The notes: generated by a model from the sequence alone, not told the origin. A DNA stretch of 6,591 nucleotides from Candidatus Hydrogenedentota bacterium (GCA_007124105.1 SLFT01000360.1:1-6591); one strand, 5' to 3'. Positions 1 through 5,474 are shown, counted from the stretch's first letter. Made by a program: numbers and translations.

Positions 1-549
1 AAGGCAGGAATACAACATACGAATCCATAAATGGCAATTGTCGTCGTTCACGAACGCCGGGGGACTAATATCGTGTGTAAGTTTCTCTTCGATTTCCTTG
101 ACGTACCCTTCGACAGACGGCAGCTGTCTTATCCCCTCCTGCAAGCGAAACGAAAGGGCTCTTTGCCCCGTGTCGCAGCTTTCATAGTCAGGGAGACCTG
201 TGTGGTGACCGGCGATTAAGTAGGCGAAAATCCGCCCTATTGGAACGTTGTACAGTTCCACTGCCTTTGCCGCCCCTGTGGACGCGTGATTGACACGGGC
301 ATTTGCCGGAATATTTTGATCAGGATATTCAAGGCCATTTTCGCGATAAAGGTATGCCTGAAAAATGGGGTCGGCTTTCCCCAGGTCATGCATTCGTCCC
401 GCATTATATGCCCATTCTTCAGAGTTCATCTCCGTTGCAAATTCAGCGGCCATCTTCGCCACACAACATAAATGGCTGGCGAGAGTATGCCACTCATCGG
501 GACACGTGCCTTCCTTGGTATGGGCGTAGTATTTCTGGCTATCTTCCAT
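1..549 (-). CDS. cas3: CRISPR-associated Cas3, N-terminal HD nuclease domain (partial, runs off the left edge)
   Basis: Reading leftwards from the ATG at 549, the frame stays open for 183 codons to base 1, so only the N-terminus is present. Cas3 is the nuclease-helicase of type I CRISPR systems: recruited by Cascade, it nicks and degrades the displaced target strand. The visible part matches the HD domain: AHTKEG near residue 10, WHTLASHL (H21/H26), the HD motif GRMHDLGK (H54, D55), FQAYL, NHASTGA (H88) and the paired histidines AGHHTGLPD (H115, H116, D121), then LSFRLQ and WIRMLYSCL. In the family the next residues carry the last metal-binding Asp, here outside the window. The SF2 helicase half would lie beyond base 1. 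Motif wording is closest to type I-C. AGAGGAA at 556-562, six bases before the ATG, supports the start. Base composition looks less GC-rich than the genes to the right, compatible with acquisition by transfer. A stand-alone HD protein (Cas3'') is the alternative. Confidence 0.9.
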   Translation of the reverse strand, partial: MEDSQKYYAHTKEGTCPDEWHTLASHLCCVAKMAAEFATEMNSEEWAYNAGRMHDLGKADPIFQAYLYRENGLEYPDQNIPANARVNHASTGAAKAVELYNVPIGRIFAYLIAGHHTGLPDYESCDTGQRALSFRLQEGIRQLPSVEGYVKEIEEKLTHDISPPAFVNDDNCHLWIRMLYSCL

Positions 550-555
550 TGTTTA

Positions 556-562
556 TTCCTCT
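556..562 (-). promoter_or_regulatory. Ribosome binding site of cas3
   Basis: AGAGGAA on the minus strand, six bases upstream of the ATG at 549. It fixes the start of a gene whose other end is not in the window. Confidence 0.75.
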
Positions 563-650
563 TTGCCCCGCTGCATCACAGGGCCACAATGGATAAGGGC
601 GTATAACACAAAGTGATTTCTGTTACCATATTATCCCATATGTGTTTTCC

Positions 651-677
651 GAGTGGCGGAATCCTGCCATTTTTTTT
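651..677 (+). terminator. Rho-independent terminator-like hairpin on the plus strand
   Basis: TGGCGG at 654-659 pairs with CTGCCA at 664-669 (one G-U pair) around an AATC loop and is followed by eight T at 670-677. This is the form of an intrinsic terminator for plus-strand transcription, yet no plus-strand gene lies upstream; both neighbouring genes are on the minus strand. It may end an antisense transcript across the start of cas3, or be a chance structure. Confidence 0.4.
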
Positions 678-688
678 AACTTTTTTTG

Positions 689-709
689 TTTGTCTAAGCT
701 ATTTGTCTA
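689..709. repeat. Short direct repeat TTTGTCTA x2 upstream of cas3
   Basis: TTTGTCTA occurs at 689-696 and again at 702-709, a 13-base period (TAGACAAA twice when read in the direction of cas3). It could be a regulator binding site ahead of the cas operon, but two 8-base copies in AT-rich DNA are weak evidence. Confidence 0.3.
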
Positions 710-881
710 GCATACCGATTTTTCTTAGAACAACCATACTGCAAGGGCTGTATTAAAAGCAAACTATAGTTAACCCGCCCTTCCCCCCTGTTTGCCTCTA
801 CCGCTCGCGGGCAACAGGCACCCCTTGTGATGGCGCGCGTCGTTCGGCGGCATCGTATCGTAGGCGTGCGGCGCGGCGCGG

Positions 882-2675
882 TTATTCCACGCTTTCGTTT
901 TCGAGCCACATCCGTATTGCGATTTCCATACCGCTTTCAGGTACGCCGCCGGTAATCTTTATCTCCAGTACGCCATCATTGATATCGGCTGTTGCGGCGA
1001 CTCTTCCGCTTGTACTGTCGGCGAGCTGTTTGAGGTAGTGGTCTCGATATGCTTCGAGGGTGACGCGTCCGTCCTGTGCGGGCCATTGCGTGGTGTGGTT
1101 GTTCTCGGGAATGGTTTGTTCGAGCAGGTAGAGATGGTCTTTTCCCCTTGCGACGACCGTGCGCGTATATGCGGGTTTATGAGACGTGGCCGTCCCGTCT
1201 GGCGCTACATGGATGGAGAAGTGATACGGTCCGTTTGTATGGGTCAGATACTGCTCGAAAGCGTCCCCCCAATAGGTTTCGTAAGACTCGCCTTTGAAGG
1301 TAGCGGGCAGTTCGATCCATGTTCCGTCGTGGTCGGTGGTTTCGGGGTCGTCGGGCGTTGGTTCATGTGCCACGTCGAAGCGGCGTGTGACGGCGATTTC
1401 GCCTTGAACGGTCAGATAGAACAGCGCCGCGCCGATGTCGCCGGTGGCCACAAAGGACAGCGGCAACGCGGCGCCTGGGGGCAGCATGGCGGGTCCGCCG
1501 CCGGCGCTCCAGGCGACGCCCGCGTTGGGCGCGGCGCGTTCAGGCCGGACGGCGGGCACGAGCCCGCGCAGTGTGGTTCCGGCGACGTTTGTGATTTGCA
1601 GATGAAAGGCCGTCATGTCGGGGCCGAGCCGTTCGCTGCGCAGCAGTTCAACGGCGACGGTTTCTGCGGCGGGGATGTCCAGGCCGGGCTGCGCAGCGTC
1701 GGCGTCCAGTTCGGCGAGCGCGGCGCGTTCGGCTTCATAGGCGGCTTCGGCTTCTTGCGCGGCTTTTCGCGCTTCTTCCTCCGCTTCGGCGGCATCCTGT
1801 GCGGCTTGGGCCGCGGCGTTGGCGGCATCGGCGTCCGCTTCGGCGTCGGCGGCGATTCGTTCGGCCTCGGCCAGCGCGGCCAGGCGGGCGGCCTCGTCTG
1901 CTTCGATGCGCTTCCGCGCCATTTCCGCGAGGAACAGTTCGGCCCGCTGTACGCCCCGCGCCCTTGCGGCGGCGAGGCCGATCTCGTCCATCATGGCCTG
2001 CTGTAGTTTCTCGGGGGTGCGGTCTGCGCCTTCGAGTCCATACCGGTCGCATCCCATGTCGAAATCACGCATGGCTATCAGGGACTGGTACGCCATGGAC
2101 TCGTAATAGCGGTCGGACATTTGGCCGTCGCCGTTGGCCTTCAGCCAGAGGGCGACGGGCCGTACGCCCGCGTCAAAGCGGCTGCCGAAGAAGTCGTTTT
2201 TCATGGCCTCGGCATGGCTCCTGGGCCACCCCGCGGCGTTGGTGTCCCGCGCGAGGTTGTCGTAAAGCGCTTGCAGCCGTCCACTTCCGAAAAATTCGTG
2301 CGCGGCCATGCCGAGGGACTCGCCCAGGGTTAGCGCTGTGAGCAGCGCGGCGGCGGTCGCGCCGGCGGCCAGTTCGACGCCCTTGTTGACCAGGAAGTCC
2401 CGCGCGCGCTCGGCCGCCTTGCGCCCTTCGCCCTGCACCAGGTCGGCGGCGATCATGGCAATGGCGGCTTCGTCCATCATGGGCGCCCCGGCCTGGCCGG
2501 CGGTCAGCACGGTCATGAACTCGTCCACCATCACCGTATTGGCGTAAGCGACGTCAAGCGGATTTGGCGCTGCCGCCTCAGCCGTGGACGCGGCGGCGGC
2601 GTGATACGCGAGGCCGAGCGCGCACGCCATTGTTAGCGCAAGACAAGCGCTGGTTGATGGGGGAGGCGTTTTCAT
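882..2675 (-). CDS. Exported protein of unknown function with central Ala/Glu-rich coiled coil
   Basis: I do not recognise a family for this 597-residue protein. Residues 1-29 form a signal peptide: Lys2, a hydrophobic stretch at about 10-24, and an AYHAAAAS cleavage region. Residues 38-225 are mostly helical with a Gly/Ala-rich amphipathic part (100-120) and conserved-looking aromatic patches (HEFFGSGRL, NDFFGSRFD, DRYYESMAYQSL). Residues 230-328 are a long, highly charged Ala/Glu/Arg heptad-like coiled coil, like the stalks of TolA-type proteins. Residues 338-435 look beta-rich and Ig-like (FHLQITNVAGTTL, LPLSFVATGD, LFYLTVQGEI). Residues 450-597 alternate strands and end in LENESVE with no membrane anchor, so a periplasmic or surface location is likely. 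GGAAAG lies five bases before the ATG. It follows the regulator gene on the same strand after 86 bases and is probably cotranscribed with it. A cell-envelope or stress role is a guess; no catalytic motif is visible. Confidence 0.8.
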   Translation of the reverse strand: MKTPPPSTSACLALTMACALGLAYHAAAASTAEAAAPNPLDVAYANTVMVDEFMTVLTAGQAGAPMMDEAAIAMIAADLVQGEGRKAAERARDFLVNKGVELAAGATAAALLTALTLGESLGMAAHEFFGSGRLQALYDNLARDTNAAGWPRSHAEAMKNDFFGSRFDAGVRPVALWLKANGDGQMSDRYYESMAYQSLIAMRDFDMGCDRYGLEGADRTPEKLQQAMMDEIGLAAARARGVQRAELFLAEMARKRIEADEAARLAALAEAERIAADAEADADAANAAAQAAQDAAEAEEEARKAAQEAEAAYEAERAALAELDADAAQPGLDIPAAETVAVELLRSERLGPDMTAFHLQITNVAGTTLRGLVPAVRPERAAPNAGVAWSAGGGPAMLPPGAALPLSFVATGDIGAALFYLTVQGEIAVTRRFDVAHEPTPDDPETTDHDGTWIELPATFKGESYETYWGDAFEQYLTHTNGPYHFSIHVAPDGTATSHKPAYTRTVVARGKDHLYLLEQTIPENNHTTQWPAQDGRVTLEAYRDHYLKQLADSTSGRVAATADINDGVLEIKITGGVPESGMEIAIRMWLENESVE

Positions 2676-2727
2676 AGTGACTTTCCGTCTGGGTTTGCGA
2701 ACAGTGCCGCCGCTTCCTTGTTCAGCA

Positions 2728-2747
2728 ACGCGACAGGGATGTCGCGT
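2728..2747. promoter_or_regulatory. Perfect 8+4+8 palindrome between the regulator and the exported-protein gene
   Basis: ACGCGACA (2728-2735) and TGTCGCGT (2740-2747) are exact inverted copies around GGGA. It sits 53-72 bases before the ATG at 2675. As RNA it would be a strong hairpin, but no T-run follows in the minus direction, so it is not a standard terminator. As DNA it has the size of a dimeric-repressor operator, and the DtxR-type gene next door makes such a repressor, but its sequence is unlike the DtxR or MntR consensus boxes I know. Confidence 0.45.
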
Positions 2748-2761
2748 CTCCTTATCGGCTG

Positions 2762-3277
2762 TTACTCCGCGGCTGGGCGTCGGGCCATTTTACGCTTCAC
2801 TTTCCCGTGAAAGTCTGGCGCGTTTACAATCATCTCGGTCAATTCTTTGAGCCGAACACAGGTCTCGGTGGTGATGAGGTGTTCCATCTTACAGGCGTCG
2901 GTGAGGGCGTCATCCTTTTTCAGGCCGAGAACCTGCTCGAAGAAGCAACGCAGAATATCGAAATTGTTGGACACCAGCGCGGTGATGCGCTGCCCCTCGT
3001 CGGTGAGCAATAGAAAGCGATTGGGGTCCTCTGTCACCCAGCCGCGTTTCTTGAGTTGTGTGAGCGCCATGGACGCGGCGCCTCGCGAGACTTCCAGCAT
3101 TTCAGCGACATCGGTAGTGCGCGCATACCCGAGATCGTTGCGCAGCGCTTCGATAGCCAGAAGATAATGGGCTCGGGAATGGGACAGATTGTTATAGGTA
3201 TACTCGCGCCAGCCGGCGCCTTCCGCGCCCATGTCCCGATCCTTGAAATCGTGAATTTCGTCCGATACTATGTCCAT
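2762..3277 (-). CDS. DtxR/MntR-family (iron- or manganese-dependent type) transcriptional regulator
   Basis: This is a 171-residue protein that should bind DNA as a metal-activated dimer. After an N-terminal extension of about 30 residues comes HYLLAI (37-42), the first helix of the family. A winged helix-turn-helix follows (TTDVAEMLEVSRGAASMALTQ, about 54-75, wing to about 93), then the dimerisation/metal domain with FFEQVLGL and DACKMEHLIT (127-136). Predicted primary-site ligands by position are H37, C129, E132 and H133; the last three match the DtxR C-x-x-E-H pattern. The DtxR ancillary-site His79 and Glu83 positions appear to be F106 and R110. There is no C-terminal SH3 domain, as in MntR. 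I chose the ATG at 3277 because AGGAG ends ten bases before it; an in-frame GTG at 3286 would have the AGGAG almost touching it, and TTG at 3283 is possible. The metal is not predictable. The gene probably controls itself and the exported protein downstream. Confidence 0.85.
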   Translation of the reverse strand: MDIVSDEIHDFKDRDMGAEGAGWREYTYNNLSHSRAHYLLAIEALRNDLGYARTTDVAEMLEVSRGAASMALTQLKKRGWVTEDPNRFLLLTDEGQRITALVSNNFDILRCFFEQVLGLKKDDALTDACKMEHLITTETCVRLKELTEMIVNAPDFHGKVKRKMARRPAAE

Positions 3278-3351
3278 AACCAACACGCTCCTCTCACAGC
3301 GTCACAGCAATCATAACCCGTCGCAGTCCAAGCCCCTGAATGTTCCGCGCC

Positions 3352-3380
3352 ATTATACCGCGCGTCCCGCTTATCGTTTA
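3352..3380 (-). promoter_or_regulatory. Candidate promoter of the DtxR-type regulator gene
   Basis: A perfect TATAAT -10 box lies on the minus strand at 3352-3357. Seventeen bases upstream is a weak -35, TAAACG at 3375-3380. Transcription would start about 65 bases before the ATG at 3277. Confidence 0.5.
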
Positions 3381-3399
3381 TTCTATACCAACATAAGCG
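3368..3399. promoter_or_regulatory. Inverted repeat over the -35 region of the regulator promoter
   Basis: CGCTTAT (3368-3374) and ATAAGCG (3393-3399) are exact inverted 7-base arms separated by 18 bases, spanning the -35 position of the candidate promoter. The location suits an autoregulatory operator or activator site. The arms are short, so chance is possible. Confidence 0.3.
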
Positions 3400-3535
3400 C
3401 ATCCCGCAACCCCTCGGTAAATTCGCGCCGTCGGCGCGTGGTATGATATAAGGCGGACTGGAAAAGAACGCATGTTACAGAATGGTGGGTTGCTGGTGTG
3501 TATCTGTGGTCAAAGAAAAGAACCCGAAAAGCGTT

Positions 3536-3570
3536 TACCACAGATGGACACAGATGGACACGAATAAGGG
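3536..3570. repeat. CAGATGGACA tandem repeat, probably a dispersed intergenic repeat
   Basis: CAGATGGACA occurs twice in tandem at 3541-3560 and continues into CACGAATAAGG. I recall closely similar CACAGATG-GACACAG strings scattered between genes in a range of environmental bacterial genomes, where they give rise to spurious reading frames containing RVHLCPSVV-like peptides; the minus strand here encodes exactly such a peptide. It is non-coding and of unknown function. Confidence 0.55.
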
Positions 3571-3592
3571 ACAATTGACAATGGATAATTTG

Positions 3593-3734
3593 GGTCCTGG
3601 GAACGCCGCACCCCAGTGCGGCTGGGGACAAGCACAAATCGTGACCCACATCTTCGTTTTCATCAGATGTCCTTCGCAAATCGGATGTCTTCCGACCTGG
3701 TTTTGCCGCACTGGGGTGCGGCGTTCCCAGGACC
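3593..3734. repeat. REP/BIME-like element: two perfect 30-base inverted arms around an 82-base core
   Basis: The left arm, 3593-3622, and right arm, 3705-3734, are exact reverse complements over all 30 bases. Each arm has a 12-base outer flank (GGTCCTGGGAAC in the left arm) and an inner hairpin GCCGCAC-4 nt-GTGCGGC (3605-3622 and 3705-3722). The loops are CCCA and TGGG. The core holds a smaller hairpin TCGGA/TCCGA at 3681-3695 and encodes no protein. This two-module inverted layout is that of BIMEs formed by REP sequences, which are mobilised by REP-associated tyrosine transposases; a MITE is the alternative. It ends 97 bases before the zwf start. I see no target-site duplication. Confidence 0.7.
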
Positions 3735-3831
3735 TTCATACCCGTCACCACCGGCAGCTGTTATGACGGCACATTTTTCTGGGTTGCGGGCCGCGCCCGC
3801 GTTGGAAACACCATGAGAGGATTGGAAACGT

Positions 3832-5316
3832 ATGGTTCAGCAAGAACATTTGTCCCGGCAATTGTCCTTTGTCGTAATTGGCGCGTCGGGCGACCTGGCG
3901 GTGAAGAAGATATTTCCCGCGCTCTTTTCGTTGTATTGTCGCGGCGACATGCCCGATACGTTCTGCTGCTGCGGCTTCGCGCGCACGGACATGTCGCATG
4001 ACGCTTTTCGCGCTTTGCTGCTCGAGCATCTGGCGTGTCGCTACACACCGGGGGAACAGGAATGTCGCGCATTGACGGACGCCTTTTTGAAGCGCTGCTT
4101 TTACGTATCCGGGCAGTATGACGCGCCTGACAGTTTCGGGGCGCTGGCGCGCGTTCTGGCGGAAACAGAGAAGTCGGATATGCCGACCAGGCGCGTGTTC
4201 TACTTTTCAATACCGCCTTTTCTGTTCATGCCGACAGCCCAGTCGCTTGCGCAGGCGTCGCTGAGCGACGATATTCCAGAGAAGCGGCAATGCCGCGTAG
4301 TGATAGAAAAGCCTTTCGGCCGCGACCGCGCCTCTTCCGACGAACTGACACGGGGGCTTGCCGCCGTATTTACGGAAGAACAAACCTATCGCATTGATCA
4401 TTACCTGGGCAAGGAAGTCATTCAGAACATGATGGCGCTGCGTTTCGCGAATCTTGTTTTTGAACCGCTCTGGAATCGCGTTAACATTGCGCGGGTGCTC
4501 ATCACCTGGATGGAGGACATTGGCGTTGAGGGGCGGGCGGGCTATTTCGACGCGTACGGCATCCTGCGCGACGTGATGCAGAACCATTTGCTGCAGATGC
4601 TCGCGCTCACGGCGATGGAAGAGCCGCTCAGCCTGAACCCGGAATATGTGCGCGATGAAAAGGTGAAAGTGCTGCGGTCGGCAGCGCCTGCGACACTCGA
4701 CGACATTGTGACGGGGCAGTATGTTGCGGCGTCCTATCACGGAACACAGCGCAAGGGCTATCTTGATGAGGACGGCGTACCGCCGGATTCCATTACGCCG
4801 ACCTACGCGGCGGTGGCCCTCAAAATACGGAACCGCCGTTGGGACGGCATCCCCTTTCTGATCCGCGCCGGCAAGGGCTTGAACGACCGGAAAACGGAGA
4901 TACGGATAGTGTTCCGAAAGGTGCCCGCGAACATTTTTGCCAATTCGCCGAACCCGCCCGAAGCCAACGAACTGGTTATCCGTGTGCAGCCTGATCCCGG
5001 CATCTCGCTGTCGTTCATGAACAAGAAACTGGGCATGCCCCTGTCGCTGCAAAAGACAGAACTGAAACTCAGCTACGCCGAGGTGTTTGACGAACAGACG
5101 CCGGACGCGTACGAATCCTTGATTCTCGACGTAATCAAGGGCGATAAAAGTCTGTTCATCCGCGCCGACGAACTCGCCGCCGCGTGGGACGTGTTCACGC
5201 CGGTGTTGCATGCTCTCGAGTCCTGCACCATCCGTCCGCAGCCTTATCCCTTCGGCAGCAACGGGCCGCAGTCAGCCGACGCATTGGCGGCATTGTACAA
5301 AGCAGACTGGCGATAA
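3832..5316 (+). CDS. zwf: Glucose-6-phosphate 1-dehydrogenase
   Basis: This cytoplasmic enzyme oxidises glucose 6-phosphate to 6-phosphogluconolactone with NADP+ (or NAD+), the first step of the oxidative pentose phosphate pathway. The 494 residues are a normal full length. The Rossmann domain starts with GASGDLAVKK (17-26). EKPFG is at 159-163 and the substrate-binding signature RIDHYLGKE at 187-195 (catalytic-pair D189/H190, K194). GYFDAYGILRDVMQNHLLQ at 237-255 includes the expected general base H252. The C-terminal domain has VRDEKVKVLR, GKGLNDRK, NELVIRVQP and DAYESLILDV. AGAGGA at 3816-3821 is ten bases before the ATG. Wording such as SGQYD, WNRVNIA, RWDGIPF and AWDVFTPVLH resembles the human/eukaryotic-type enzyme as I remember it. 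CCC at 45-47 is unusual. It stands alone: no pgl or gnd is adjacent, and it is the only plus-strand gene, bracketed by two inverted-repeat elements. Confidence 0.97.
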   Translation: MVQQEHLSRQLSFVVIGASGDLAVKKIFPALFSLYCRGDMPDTFCCCGFARTDMSHDAFRALLLEHLACRYTPGEQECRALTDAFLKRCFYVSGQYDAPDSFGALARVLAETEKSDMPTRRVFYFSIPPFLFMPTAQSLAQASLSDDIPEKRQCRVVIEKPFGRDRASSDELTRGLAAVFTEEQTYRIDHYLGKEVIQNMMALRFANLVFEPLWNRVNIARVLITWMEDIGVEGRAGYFDAYGILRDVMQNHLLQMLALTAMEEPLSLNPEYVRDEKVKVLRSAAPATLDDIVTGQYVAASYHGTQRKGYLDEDGVPPDSITPTYAAVALKIRNRRWDGIPFLIRAGKGLNDRKTEIRIVFRKVPANIFANSPNPPEANELVIRVQPDPGISLSFMNKKLGMPLSLQKTELKLSYAEVFDEQTPDAYESLILDVIKGDKSLFIRADELAAAWDVFTPVLHALESCTIRPQPYPFGSNGPQSADALAALYKADWR

Positions 5317-5353
5317 GCGTCCGGCATAGACTGGCGGGGCGACTTCACATTCG

Positions 5354-5445
5354 TGTATGTTGTTCACGCTTCAGCGTGCCGACCTGAACACATTTACTCA
5401 AGTTCAGTTGCGAAACCCGACACGCTAAAGCGTGACCAACATACA
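5354..5445. repeat. Inverted pair of hairpin modules between the convergent zwf and aat genes
   Basis: The left arm 5354-5382 and the reverse complement of 5417-5445 agree at 25 of 29 positions, around a 34-base core. Each arm has a flank of about 11 bases (TGTATGTTGTT or TGTATGTTGGT) and a hairpin CACGC-TTCA-GCGTG or CACGC-TTTA-GCGTG. The differences within the hairpins fall in the loops, which suggests the stems are maintained. The position between convergent genes suits a BIME-type element and also a bidirectional terminator or mRNA 3'-end stabiliser, although no T-run follows the stems. It starts 38 bases after the zwf stop. The sequence differs from the element at 3593-3734 but the plan is the same. 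Confidence 0.65.
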
Positions 5446-5474
5446 ACAATTCGGATGCATAGCGGCGAAGCGCA

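Larger units (their letters stand above)
550..881. other. Intergenic region upstream of cas3
   Basis: There is no supportable gene here on either strand. The part at about 600-780 is markedly AT-rich, with T-runs at 670-677 and 681-687 (A-runs on the coding strand of cas3) and a 10-base palindrome AACTATAGTT at 762-771. The part at about 775-881 is GC-rich like the gene to the right. It must contain the cas3 promoter, but no -35/-10 pair with good spacing stands out; GATAAT around 630-640 on the minus strand is a possible -10 without a convincing -35. I see no CRISPR repeats and no clear minus-strand terminator for the gene ending at 882. Confidence 0.6.
3278..3831. other. Non-coding divergent region between the regulator and zwf
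   Basis: These 550 bases separate divergently transcribed genes. They hold the regulator promoter, a small palindrome CGCGCCG-T-CGGCGCG at 3424-3438, the CAGATGGACA repeat, the 142-base inverted-repeat element, and a GCGGGC/GCCCGC hairpin at 3786-3800 just ahead of zwf. Open frames here (for example 3383-3751 on the minus strand) run through the repeats and have no protein-like character. I see no strong zwf promoter; TTGACA at 3575-3580 has no -10 at the right distance. Confidence 0.6.

Noticed and set aside
303..596. 97-residue plus-strand frame at the left end
   Set aside because: It lies opposite cas3, which has clear HD-domain motifs and a ribosome binding site.
550..881. CRISPR array or leader next to cas3
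   Set aside because: No regularly spaced repeats are present; AT-richness alone is not enough.
694..909. 71-residue minus-strand frame overlapping the end of the exported-protein gene
   Set aside because: Arg-rich low-complexity N-terminus produced by GC-rich shadow sequence, no ribosome binding site, and it runs into the AT-rich spacer.
1038..2006. 322-residue plus-strand frame
   Set aside because: Antisense to the exported-protein gene; its Gly/Phe/Arg-rich repeats are the mirror of the Ala/Glu coiled-coil codons.
2618..2632. Lipoprotein signal (TMAC around Cys18) in the exported protein
   Set aside because: The residues before the Cys do not fit the lipobox, and a signal peptidase I site follows at about 28-29.
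3278..3286. GTG start at 3286 for the DtxR-type gene
   Set aside because: The AGGAG would almost touch the GTG; the ATG at 3277 is better spaced.
3575..3590. TTGACA followed by GATAAT as a zwf promoter
   Set aside because: The two boxes are only about four bases apart and no -10 lies 16-18 bases downstream; it appears to be part of repeat-derived sequence.
3383..3751. 122-residue minus-strand frame between the regulator and zwf
   Set aside because: It crosses the inverted-repeat arm and the CAGATGGACA repeat; its peptide is the known type of false product of these repeats.
4207..5211. 334-residue minus-strand frame
   Set aside because: Antisense of zwf, whose protein is unmistakable; the composition is shadow-like.
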